The notes beneath the pieces are model-generated. The model was not told the origin of the DNA. It worked only from the letters and a program-made list of their open reading frames with translations, and searched no databases. This document shows, one piece after another, positions 1-6,472 of a DNA stretch of 9,806 bases (position 1 is the stretch's first letter; every line of letters begins with the position of its first letter). This DNA is from CAYTES01 sp964436935 (GTDB taxonomy: Bacteria > Patescibacteriota > Gracilibacteria > UBA1369 > UBA12473): NCBI GenBank assembly GCA_964436935.1, contig CAYTES010000050.1:1-9806 (forward strand). The letters are read 5' to 3'. The position numbers were made by a program, and so were the translations under genes.

Positions 1-2
1 AA

Positions 3-176
3 CTGGTTAGAGAACATTTTGATCTCACCCCGCGTGGCATCATTTCTCACCTCGACTTACGCCGCCCCATCTACAAAAAAACGGCGGCCTACGGTCACTT
101 TGGACGCGAAGAATCCTCCTTCACTTGGGAGAAAATCGACAAGGCCGAGGTGCTGAGGCAGGCCGCGGGGTGCTAA
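3..176 (+). CDS. metK: S-adenosylmethionine synthetase, C-terminal fragment
   Basis: Only the last 57 codons lie in the window; the 5' part is cut off by the window edge, so no start is visible. Reading from base 3, the translation contains DLTPRGIISHLDLRRPIYKK followed by TAAYGHFGREE and FTWEKIDKAEVL, which is the conserved C-terminal end of bacterial MetK. The enzyme makes S-adenosylmethionine from methionine and ATP in the cytoplasm. The stop TAA (174-176) is only 12 bp from the stop of the convergent gene at 189, leaving no room for an ordinary terminator between them. The product would feed SAM to any radical SAM enzyme, including the one encoded 1.6 kb downstream, but that link is only positional. 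Confidence 0.93.
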   Translation: MVREHFDLTPRGIISHLDLRRPIYKKTAAYGHFGREESSFTWEKIDKAEVLRQAAGC

Positions 177-188
177 AGAGTTGACTGA

Positions 189-1634
189 CTATCTCGCATT
201 CTGCTTTTGCCACTCTTTCAATCTCGATGGAATGACCTCTCGATCGCTCACACTGGGCCGAGAAGCAAAAAACCCATCAAATCCAAGGTCAAACACCTTG
301 AGATGATCGAAATCACCCTCCGGAGTTTCCATAACAAACGCATTACACATACGCAAATCCGAAAGCCAGGGGAGATGAAATCTCCCCTTTAGTTCCTGAT
401 ATTTCCTTTCCAGCTCATACAATTCATCCCTGCTTTTTTCCACTTTTTTTCTTTCTTCCGGAAAGTAATCTTCCAAAAGCGGCGCATCGATATATTCCAT
501 CACCATGACATTGGGCGAACAGGCGTACACATCCACCACCTCCACGTTACATTCTTGTTTGAACAAACGTAGCAGTTGAGCTTTCACCGCCGTGCTTGAA
601 CGCGCGGAATGCGGATTGAGTTGCTCGGAATTGATGACTTTGATCGCCACCGTTACGTCCCCTGTTTGTTTTTTGAACACCACTCCTTCGGTTCCCTTAT
701 GAAGAAACTCCCATTGGAAATGCACCTTCATGAATTCGATAAATTCTTGATCGGGAAGTCCCGAATAGGAAGGCATTTTTTGTATTTCCTTCAATAAATC
801 CAGAGCCAACTTCGAGTGGTGCTTGAAAAAAATTTCCCCCTCCGGCGTGATCAAGGTTTGCTTGTTTCCGCTGAGCCAATCGATCTCCCCTCCTTTGCTT
901 TTAAGGAGTTCATTGGACCGCAAAACAAGAGACCCATCGTCATATTCCTGAAAGGAGGGAACCGGAGAAAGCTTTTTCGTTTTTTCTCCGATCAATCGAT
1001 CGGCAATCCGTTGGGCTTCTTGAGCGGTGAATCGATGGGAGGGATCGGTGGCGGGATTGCCGGCAAGAATGTAGCTTCGGCGATAGGTGTACTGATTTAA
1101 AAATTCCAATCCCTTGAGATGAACGTAGGTCCAGTCGTAAGCAGGGTCACCGGGAGAGATTGTCCTAGAACGGCTTTCCCGCCGGGATGTGGCGGTCGAC
1201 ACGCCGTCCTTTGACCAGCTTAAAATCATCGTCAAGGCTTCAGGGATTGAAATTCCCTTTTCCGTTAAGGATTTAAAAAGATAGGGAGCAAAGGTCCAAA
1301 ACATTTGCGTGTCGAGCCCTTCGGAGTTGAGGACATCATTGATCACCTGAGAGGCTTTTCGATCGGTGGGCATCACGTTGTTTTCAATATAGGCGACAGC
1401 AAAAGTAGCTTCCACGCCGCCGTGCTTGAGTAAACGAATCAGATGTTCCCTGTGTCGCCCCCCCATGAATAATAATTTGGCTTCCGTGCTCGATGGTAAA
1501 CCCAAGGAACGAATGACCTGTGATGTCATACCGGTGTATTTGACCAATAGCCCCACCGGGAATAACTGCCGCTGGATATCATCATATTCAAGGAGTTTTT
1601 CAGAATCTTCGCCTGCTCTATCGTGTCGCTCCAT
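189..1634 (-). CDS. protein with C-terminal kinase-like domain and unknown helical N-terminus
   Basis: 481 residues, cytoplasmic by sequence (no signal peptide or membrane segment). The C-terminal ~170 residues carry the landmarks of a protein-kinase-like fold: a glycine loop GTEGVV at about 314-319, VAIK with Lys332, a hinge-like VMVMEYID around 376-383, a catalytic loop DLRMCN (Asp426, Asn431), and VFDLG with Asp449 in place of the usual DFG. The HRD histidine and arginine are absent (LSD instead), and no clear alpha-C glutamate could be placed. It could be an active atypical kinase, an aminoglycoside-phosphotransferase relative or a pseudokinase. Residues 1-300 are mostly helical-looking and I do not recognise them. 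The ATG at 1632-1634 has no Shine-Dalgarno, but a good promoter lies just upstream. It is divergent from the radical SAM gene and shares its control region, so joint function is likely; the substrate is unknown. Confidence 0.75.
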   Translation of the reverse strand: MERHDRAGEDSEKLLEYDDIQRQLFPVGLLVKYTGMTSQVIRSLGLPSSTEAKLLFMGGRHREHLIRLLKHGGVEATFAVAYIENNVMPTDRKASQVINDVLNSEGLDTQMFWTFAPYLFKSLTEKGISIPEALTMILSWSKDGVSTATSRRESRSRTISPGDPAYDWTYVHLKGLEFLNQYTYRRSYILAGNPATDPSHRFTAQEAQRIADRLIGEKTKKLSPVPSFQEYDDGSLVLRSNELLKSKGGEIDWLSGNKQTLITPEGEIFFKHHSKLALDLLKEIQKMPSYSGLPDQEFIEFMKVHFQWEFLHKGTEGVVFKKQTGDVTVAIKVINSEQLNPHSARSSTAVKAQLLRLFKQECNVEVVDVYACSPNVMVMEYIDAPLLEDYFPEERKKVEKSRDELYELERKYQELKGRFHLPWLSDLRMCNAFVMETPEGDFDHLKVFDLGFDGFFASRPSVSDREVIPSRLKEWQKQNAR

Positions 1635-1663
1635 AGGTTCAATAGGGTGGGTATAATATATAT

Positions 1664-1691
1664 ATTATATAATATAAATAAAAAAAAGCAA
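1664..1691 (-). promoter_or_regulatory. promoter of the kinase-like gene
   Basis: On the minus strand TTGCTT (1691-1686), a 16-nt spacer and a perfect TATAAT (1669-1664) form a sigma-70-type promoter. The predicted transcript start near 1657 gives a leader of about 23 nt before the ATG at 1634. It is the exact mirror image of the plus-strand promoter about base 1705. The surrounding AT-richness makes chance TATAAT matches likely, so the matching position and spacer carry more weight than the hexamer itself. Confidence 0.6.
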
Positions 1692-1729
1692 TATTTTAAG
1701 CAGTTACTGCTTTTTGTATTGCAATTTTT
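1681..1729. promoter_or_regulatory. 49-bp dyad, putative shared operator between divergent promoters
   Basis: The core is AAGCAGT (1698-1704), one central T (1705) and ACTGCTT (1706-1712), a perfect 7-bp inverted repeat. GCAATA (1688-1693) and TATTGC (1717-1722) form a second perfect arm pair around the same centre, and A5/T5 (1681-1685, 1725-1729) a third. The outer arms overlap the -35 boxes of both divergent promoters. The genes diverge from this point, so the dyad is not placed as a terminator; an operator for a dimeric regulator is the natural reading. The regulator is not identifiable here. Confidence 0.55.
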
Positions 1730-1746
1730 ATTATATATATTATAAT
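1719..1746 (+). promoter_or_regulatory. promoter of the radical SAM gene
   Basis: TTGCAA (1719-1724), a 16-nt spacer and TATAAT (1741-1746) form a sigma-70-type promoter. The predicted start near 1753 leaves a leader of about 33 nt before the ATG at 1786. Spacer length and distance from base 1705 match the minus-strand promoter exactly, with the -35 box inside the outer arm of the dyad. Confidence 0.6.
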
Positions 1747-1785
1747 ATATTTTATAGATAGGATTCCCCTTAATTAATCCCTTTG

Positions 1786-3747
1786 ATGATCGATCCTCTG
1801 GAAATCAATAGTGGCCCGGATGCAGACCCTCCTCACCACTATCCTCCATTTCTCACTCGAGATTTAGTTCCTGAAGTTCGCACTCGACTTGCAACCCAAT
1901 TTCCTGAAATCATTCCAACGGATCAACGAAAACCTCTAGTGAGCGAGGCGGCCTTCTTAGCATTGGCACTCCAACTGCCGCATGGAGAAAACCCTCTCGA
2001 AGCGTTCAACTCACTATTTAGTCTTCCGATCAAGCAGGGTATTTTGGAGACTCACTTTACCCATTGGGAGACACGAGAAGCCTGGCGAGAGCGGTATCGG
2101 CATCAACGAAAAAATAAACTTCTTACACCAGAAGCGATTGAAAATCCCCAATGGGCGACGATTGCACCGGCACGACCTGTTGTTTTTCGCTTTGACGCAA
2201 GGAATCGATCCGCGATTGACGCAAAATTATCGCAACTTGATGCACAAGGAATCCACCATGAGGAACGCGTTGAGGGAGACCGATTGACGATTCGCGTCTT
2301 TGGGCACCGGGTCATGCTGGCCTTTCCAAAAACCATGTGCCCGTTTCAATGCACCTATTGCACCTTACCGGGCGCGAATGATGGAACCCGTGGGTATGAA
2401 AGACCTGCCGACGGAACCCGTCGAACCATCACCCCCAACAATCAATTTCATGCCTTCCGTAAGGCTCTTGACGCTACAAAATCCGATGAAATCCATCCCC
2501 CGGTCGTCGAAATTTTAAATGATGGCTCCTGGTATAGTGACCAGGAAATATCGCCGGAGACGCACGAGATTATTCTCGCCGATGTCGCAAAACGACCGTA
2601 TGTTCAATGTCTTGCGGTGGAGTCTCGTCCGGATTACCTCGATGCCAAAGGCGTGGGGAAAATAAAAAAAGATTTCGATCGTTTACGTCCCGATCAGCAG
2701 CTCAAAATTTATATCGGACTGGAAACCACGGACGATTTTGTGGCCTCTGTCGCTCGAAAATGGTACGGATGGGCTGAATTTGAAGCCGCCGTGGAGGCCA
2801 TTGCGCAGCTTCCCCCGGAAGATCGAAATCGCATTTCCATCGTGAGTTACAACATCATGAAACAATGGTGCATGACGGACCGCGATGCATTGGAAGAAAG
2901 TGTTCATTTGGTCGAAAAAATCGATGCACTGTCCCGGCGCACGGGCATTCCGATTGAGGTCAAACATGAACCTACGATTGTTTCAAAGGGAAGCGACCAA
3001 CATTATTTTTTCCATCAAATTACTCCCGAGGGCGATCGGATGTATCAAAATTTGTCTTATTTTACGGTGGCGGAACTGATTGCACGGCTTCATCTCAAAG
3101 GGTTAACCCATCGCATTGCCTTTGGCCAACGCGATGATATTGATGAAATTGAAACCATCGCCATGGTACCCCGATTAGGCAACCGCTTGCTCCATTCTCC
3201 TCTTGATTTTCTGGTTTATGACGCCGTCCAACGCTTTCAAACGGATGGAAATATACGTACTTTTTTGGTGAACATCTATCGAGCGTTAAAAGATCCGGCA
3301 AACCATTTCACCAATGAATTTTTCAGCTGGGAGGAAGAACTTTATGGACGCGAGGGCAGCGCGCTGGGGAAATTGATCCGGGATTACCCCCTCAATACTT
3401 TAAGCGAAGATGAGAAAAGACAAATCGAATTGCAACAGCATCTCTGTGATTTTAGCGAAATCCTGGAAAAGGATACCTCCCTTCAACGCCTTTCTTCGGA
3501 AGACAACCAAGTCGGCTTGAGGGAATCCATTCAGCAACGCTTTGAGACCCATGCCACCCAAGAAGGTTATGAATTTTTCAAAGTGAATAATGTGATTTCC
3601 GTGGACATCACCAAGGATGATGTGGGCCAATCCCACGATACTGTCCCGCCGGGCTATCAAGTGGAGGTAATCATTCGTCGCGAAGGGATTCCCTCCAGCA
3701 TTTGGCTTTTTATCCCCAAAACAGGACTAGAAAAGTTTGAGGTTTAA
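1786..3747 (+). CDS. radical SAM protein, archaeosine-synthase (RaSEA)/Elp3-like type
   Basis: 653 residues from the ATG at 1786; an in-frame TTG lies directly before it at 1783, but ATG is the more ordinary start. The radical SAM signature CxxxCxxC is present as CPFQCTYC (Cys185, 189, 192) behind a VMLAFPKTM strand, so the protein should bind a [4Fe-4S] cluster and cleave SAM. Further core strands are VVEILNDGSW (about 240-249), LAVESRPDY (276-284) and LKIYIGLETTDDF (306-318). The order resembles the TIGR01210/RaSEA family (tRNA archaeosine formation) and the wider Elp3/MiaB-like group; I judge this from motif style only. The first ~170 residues and the last ~200 are outside the core and not recognised. 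Neighbours give no precursor peptide, so a RiPP role is not supported; tRNA or nucleotide modification is a guess. It is co-regulated with the divergent kinase-like gene through a symmetric promoter. Confidence 0.85.
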   Translation: MIDPLEINSGPDADPPHHYPPFLTRDLVPEVRTRLATQFPEIIPTDQRKPLVSEAAFLALALQLPHGENPLEAFNSLFSLPIKQGILETHFTHWETREAWRERYRHQRKNKLLTPEAIENPQWATIAPARPVVFRFDARNRSAIDAKLSQLDAQGIHHEERVEGDRLTIRVFGHRVMLAFPKTMCPFQCTYCTLPGANDGTRGYERPADGTRRTITPNNQFHAFRKALDATKSDEIHPPVVEILNDGSWYSDQEISPETHEIILADVAKRPYVQCLAVESRPDYLDAKGVGKIKKDFDRLRPDQQLKIYIGLETTDDFVASVARKWYGWAEFEAAVEAIAQLPPEDRNRISIVSYNIMKQWCMTDRDALEESVHLVEKIDALSRRTGIPIEVKHEPTIVSKGSDQHYFFHQITPEGDRMYQNLSYFTVAELIARLHLKGLTHRIAFGQRDDIDEIETIAMVPRLGNRLLHSPLDFLVYDAVQRFQTDGNIRTFLVNIYRALKDPANHFTNEFFSWEEELYGREGSALGKLIRDYPLNTLSEDEKRQIELQQHLCDFSEILEKDTSLQRLSSEDNQVGLRESIQQRFETHATQEGYEFFKVNNVISVDITKDDVGQSHDTVPPGYQVEVIIRREGIPSSIWLFIPKTGLEKFEV

Positions 3748-3781
3748 TGATGATTAAGCCTAGCGGAAATACGCTTTAGAC

Positions 3782-3982
3782 TTATCCTTCATGATGCAAA
3801 CTCGTGGCATCGGTATCCGGAATCGTGAATAGCACGGCCCGATTGTTTACCTTTTCCAATTCAGCTTTAAGCGAAGCGCCGATTATAGCTTTTCCCAGAA
3901 CTTCTCTTACTAACCTAGAACTTTTCGGAATGGGGATCGATTGACCATCGGGTTGATAATCCGTGCTTTTTTCTTGAGCCAT
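3782..3982 (-). CDS. small hypothetical protein, 66 residues
   Basis: I do not recognise this protein. It starts with a polar stretch (MAQEKSTDYQPDGQSIPIP), followed by an amphipathic helical part (SSRLVREVLGKAIIGASLKA) and a short strand-like NRAVLFTIPDTD tail. It has no signal peptide or membrane segment. Support for a real gene comes from a good promoter at 4015-4043 and from a diverged copy of its 3' end at 4656-4686. There is no Shine-Dalgarno before the ATG at 3980-3982, as for its neighbours. It is convergent with the radical SAM gene, 34 bp stop to stop, and divergent from the 171-residue gene. It could be a small regulator or antitoxin-like protein, but nothing in the sequence proves that. 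Confidence 0.5.
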   Translation of the reverse strand: MAQEKSTDYQPDGQSIPIPKSSRLVREVLGKAIIGASLKAELEKVNNRAVLFTIPDTDATSLHHEG

Positions 3983-4014
3983 AAATAAGAAGAAAATTAG
4001 TTTGTAAGTTCTAC

Positions 4015-4043
4015 ACTATAAAATATAAATAATATTTTAGCAA
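4015..4043 (-). promoter_or_regulatory. promoter of the 66-residue gene
   Basis: On the minus strand TTGCTA (4043-4038), a 17-nt spacer and TATAGT (4020-4015) match sigma-70 boxes. The predicted start near 4008 gives a leader of about 26 nt to the ATG at 3982. The spacer is almost purely A/T. Confidence 0.5.
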
Positions 4044-4092
4044 CTCCTTTCCCCGCCGAAGACGAGGCGCTTCGCTCCTTTTCTATGTCCAA

Positions 4093-4608
4093 GTGGTAAA
4101 TTTGATATTTTTTATTTTATGCATTATAATTTTTTCTAGTATTAATATCTCTCATATGGTTAAAGGCCCTGATGAATCAAAAGAATTCTTTGATCATGAT
4201 AGGTTTGAAACTCTATTCAATCTAACTCAATTTAGAATAGCTAGCACGTGGACACCCCAGGGGGATCCACGCGGTTTAAGCGAAATAACACATATTAAAT
4301 TGGAAGAATGCGTGAGGCAAAGCCCTGAACTGGGAGTTGTTGAATTTAAAAAACTTAAAGATGGGGGTTATGAAATAACCTCATATACCTCTTTAAGCGG
4401 CGTAAAACCTGATCATGAAAAGCTAAAAGCGCTACTTGAGGGTGCATCGACTCAATGGACTGGAAGGAATGCGTCTTTAGATGAATTGAGTAAAACGGCT
4501 CATGGCGCCTTGGAGAAATGCCTAAAAGCCACTCCCGAGCTAGGAATTCTTCAATTTCGAAAGCTCGATGACAAGGGATATGAAATAATCTCAAAACCCT
4601 TCTATTAA
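4093..4608 (+). CDS. membrane-anchored protein with two copies of a small motif
   Basis: 171 residues from a GTG start. Residues 3-18 (NLIFFILCIIIFSSIN) form one hydrophobic segment, read as an uncleaved anchor; Cys10 does not sit in a lipobox. The rest is soluble and contains an internal duplication: residues 62-97 and 129-167 align, with 14 of 25 identities in the core from Cys73/Cys143 to Ser97/Ser167 and a shared PELG..(x)F.KL.D.GYEI pattern. The start is uncertain: no Shine-Dalgarno is present, and an in-frame ATG at Met22 would remove the anchor. The gene is more AT-rich than its neighbours and sits in the accessory patch, so it may be acquired. Function unknown. Confidence 0.6.
   Translation: MVNLIFFILCIIIFSSINISHMVKGPDESKEFFDHDRFETLFNLTQFRIASTWTPQGDPRGLSEITHIKLEECVRQSPELGVVEFKKLKDGGYEITSYTSLSGVKPDHEKLKALLEGASTQWTGRNASLDELSKTAHGALEKCLKATPELGILQFRKLDDKGYEIISKPFY
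4276..4593 (+). repeat. internal duplication within the anchored protein gene
   Basis: Unit 1 covers bases 4276-4383 and unit 2 bases 4477-4593, separated by about 31 codons. Both encode a helix with one cysteine followed by a beta-hairpin-like stretch ending GYEI. Similarity is visible in the DNA as well (both end with TATGAAATAA near 4371 and 4579), which points to an old in-gene duplication. Confidence 0.65.
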
Positions 4609-4611
4609 AGA

Positions 4612-4710
4612 TCAATCCTTTACGGCAGCTTTCTGCTTATAATCCAATTCGACTCCATCGGCTATCCAAAACAGTGAATTGCACGGAATAGATGAGTATT
4701 TTAGGCTCAT
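4612..4710 (-). pseudogene. 32-codon ORF over a degenerate copy of the 66-residue gene's 3' end
   Basis: An ATG at 4708-4710 opens a 32-codon frame (MSLKYSSIPCNSLFWIADGV...) that stops at 4612, 3 bp from the convergent stop at 4608. The DNA inside it matches the end of the 66-residue gene, but in a different reading frame because of one extra base (near 4662). In the matching frame it reads SVQFTVLDS, comparable to RAVLFTIPD, and soon stops. A decayed partial duplicate is a better explanation than a working gene. Confidence 0.25.
4656..4686. repeat. diverged repeat of bases 3808-3837
   Basis: CATCGG-TATCC-..AA..GTGAAT-.-GCACGG is shared between 3808-3837 and 4656-4686 in the same orientation: 25 of 30 aligned bases are identical, with one inserted C in the second copy. 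Weaker similarity (AT.AT.CAA) continues on the left; nothing obvious continues on the right. The 8-mer CTACACTA also occurs both in the 66-residue gene's upstream region (4011-4018) and beside this copy (4716-4723). Confidence 0.4.
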
Positions 4711-4738
4711 TTATGCTACACTAAATCAAACTCGTCAA
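4710..4738 (-). promoter_or_regulatory. possible promoter reading into the spacer
   Basis: TTGACG (4738-4733), a 17-nt spacer and CATAAA (4715-4710) on the minus strand. The start would fall near 4703, inside the 32-codon frame and after its ATG, so it would not serve that frame. It would read toward the 3' end of the convergent 171-residue gene, giving an antisense transcript if active. The -10 box is poor. Confidence 0.2.
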
Positions 4739-4743
4739 AAAAA

Positions 4744-6375
4744 TCATGACGCCGAGTAGGGCTGGATAATCACCGGAGCTTCTCCCTCTTCGCCGGTGCA
4801 TTCATAGTGCTCATCACTCAAAACCAGCTTGAGCAATGCGAGGGAGTCCACCTCATCCAATACGGAGGGGGTCACATTGCAGTAGAGATTTTCCTGATCG
4901 AGCTCCATTCCCCTTTCCATGTCGGCCACCAAGACATAGGCGTTGTCATTTAAGTACGATTGATAAAAATAGGCGTTGTCACAAAAAACTTCCTCCGTCC
5001 CAACGTCATTAAAGGGAAACGGATTGATGTAATCGGCAATCACGCTGTAAACAAAACCCCTTTTTGATAAACATTCGCCTTCTTCACCAAGCAGTATGGC
5101 ACCGGTATCGAGCGTATAGATCCAAAAAGCCATTGCGAGAAGGCTGATATCGTATACACGCTCCTCATTTCGCAGCGCAACGGCTTCTTGCGAATCGTCT
5201 ATGGAATTCGCTTCTTCTCCGAACTGTCGTAAATCCACATACTCGGCATCCACATTTTCTGTCTCGTTCACCGTACAATAACGAATCCACTCTTCCGGAC
5301 CCCACCCCCGGAAAGGACAATCGAAGTCATAGTATCCTTTTTCTCCGACAATATTATAAGGTAATGAGCGGCGACTCTCATATTCCTGAGAAAGAATGTC
5401 GAGTCTAAAAAGGTATTGGTAGTCGCTAAAAAAGCTGTTGTCGTAAGGAGCCATCAAAAAAACCGTACTAAAAAACCCATTTTCAAATCCTCTGGACTGT
5501 GCCACATACAAACGATGATCTTTCCACTCCACTCCGTCCAAACGCGGAACATTATCCAATGAAAATCCGAAATGAGCATCCTCGATCGACAAATGATCGT
5601 CCTTGATTGTGAAGACGGTTCCATAGCGCTCACTGAACTCTTCCATCGTATAAAAGAGATTGTAGTCTTCAACGGGCCCGGAGAAAAAGACGTCGTCTAA
5701 GCGGTAGAAGAGTTCAGCAATATCTCGGCGAAGGATTTTGGACGTGATCAAACTGTCAAACCCGATGCTGGGCCCCACGGTCGAAACATCCACTCCAAAG
5801 TACGTGTAGTTCAAGTTTCCATAGTCACTCTTTTGAATGATCTCATGATCGCTTAAAAAATTCACATACCGATCGTACCAGTATTCGCCTTGATAAGAAT
5901 CGTCCGGAGTTCCGTACCGAGCCTCCACGACCATTTTAAATCCCTCCGAAAGCCATACGGGATCGGTGGGACGAAAAGTATCTGTCCCATCATCTCCATT
6001 CACCCACCCTTTGGCCTGAGCGCAATAGACATAGTCCGTGGCCCAATCCTCACTAACATCACTGAAGTGCTTTGTGGCTCCATCGGCGCACTCGGCCACA
6101 TCGCTTTCTTCTAGGCCAGAGGCCAACACCAACACCTTGGCCAATTCCTGCCTTTGAATTTCGATATTCCCCCGAAAAGTTCCATCGGAATATCCCGAAA
6201 AAAGCCCTTGTTCTTTGGCCCATAATACGGAATCGAAGTGATTGAACCCATATCTGGTTTCATCGGAATAGGGAAGCTCAGCGGCTTGTGCGTAACCCAC
6301 TTGCAAGAGCGGTGTAAGGGCTAAAATAAGTGACATCGCCACGAGCTGCGCATGAATACGGATTCGGCGATTCAT
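4744..6375 (-). CDS. secreted S-layer-homology (SLH) domain protein
   Basis: 543 residues. The N-terminus (MNRRIRIHAQLVAMSLILAL...) has basic residues, a hydrophobic core and a small-residue site around YAQA/AELP at 28-34, a classic Sec signal peptide. Three SLH-like units follow: about 44-90 (FDSVLWAKEQGLFSGYSDGT), 103-155 (HFSDVSEDW..YVYCAQAKGW..GFKMVVEARYG) and a weaker third at 163-228 ending ILRRDIAELFYRL. SLH triplets bind cell-wall polymers and hold S-layer or envelope proteins at the surface. The remaining ~315 residues are acidic, rich in Tyr, Phe and Asp with several Cys, and unrecognised; they may carry the exposed function. The ATG at 6373-6375 lacks a Shine-Dalgarno. A terminator separates it from the creD-like gene, so it is likely its own unit. 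Confidence 0.85.
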   Translation of the reverse strand: MNRRIRIHAQLVAMSLILALTPLLQVGYAQAAELPYSDETRYGFNHFDSVLWAKEQGLFSGYSDGTFRGNIEIQRQELAKVLVLASGLEESDVAECADGATKHFSDVSEDWATDYVYCAQAKGWVNGDDGTDTFRPTDPVWLSEGFKMVVEARYGTPDDSYQGEYWYDRYVNFLSDHEIIQKSDYGNLNYTYFGVDVSTVGPSIGFDSLITSKILRRDIAELFYRLDDVFFSGPVEDYNLFYTMEEFSERYGTVFTIKDDHLSIEDAHFGFSLDNVPRLDGVEWKDHRLYVAQSRGFENGFFSTVFLMAPYDNSFFSDYQYLFRLDILSQEYESRRSLPYNIVGEKGYYDFDCPFRGWGPEEWIRYCTVNETENVDAEYVDLRQFGEEANSIDDSQEAVALRNEERVYDISLLAMAFWIYTLDTGAILLGEEGECLSKRGFVYSVIADYINPFPFNDVGTEEVFCDNAYFYQSYLNDNAYVLVADMERGMELDQENLYCNVTPSVLDEVDSLALLKLVLSDEHYECTGEEGEAPVIIQPYSAS

Positions 6376-6400
6376 GATCAGTTGAGTGAAGGGATAAGAA

Positions 6401-6430
6401 GTTATATCTCAAAAAAAATTTAATTCATAA
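6401..6430 (-). promoter_or_regulatory. weak promoter of the SLH gene
   Basis: TATAAC (6406-6401 on the minus strand) is a 5/6 match to a -10 box about 26 nt before the ATG. No good -35 box is visible; the best positions fall beside the creD terminator hairpin. Confidence 0.3.
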
Positions 6431-6454
6431 AGAGGGTCTTTGAGACCCTCTTTA
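6411..6454 (-). terminator. hairpin terminator behind the creD-like gene
   Basis: TAAAGAGGGTCT (6428-6439) and AGACCCTCTTTA (6443-6454) form a perfect 12-bp stem with a 3-nt loop. On the minus strand an AT-rich stretch and then eight Ts (6418-6411) follow, with a gap of about nine bases between stem and T-run. It starts 18 bp after the creD-like stop and precedes the SLH gene promoter, so it fits a rho-independent terminator. Confidence 0.75.
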
Positions 6455-6472
6455 GTGGTTGGTTTGAATCGA

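Noticed and set aside
816..1100. Plus-strand ORF of 94 codons, with others at 207, 609 and 1426.
   Set aside because: They lie antisense inside the kinase-like gene, whose translation carries recognisable motifs; they are shadow frames.
1783..1785. TTG as the start of the radical SAM gene.
   Set aside because: It directly precedes an ATG in the same frame; neither has a Shine-Dalgarno, and ATG is the simpler choice.
3756..3777. CTAGCG...CGCTTTAG imperfect hairpin as a shared terminator of the convergent genes.
   Set aside because: The stem is short and bulged, with no T-run on either side.
4057..4074. CGAAG/CTTCG inverted repeat before the 171-residue gene.
   Set aside because: The stem is only 5 bp with an 8-nt loop; it is too weak to call a terminator or operator.
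4731..4755. Run of seven Ts after the SLH gene stop, flanked by CGTCA/TGACG, as a terminator.
   Set aside because: The T-run lies in the loop of the possible hairpin, not after it, so it lacks terminator geometry.
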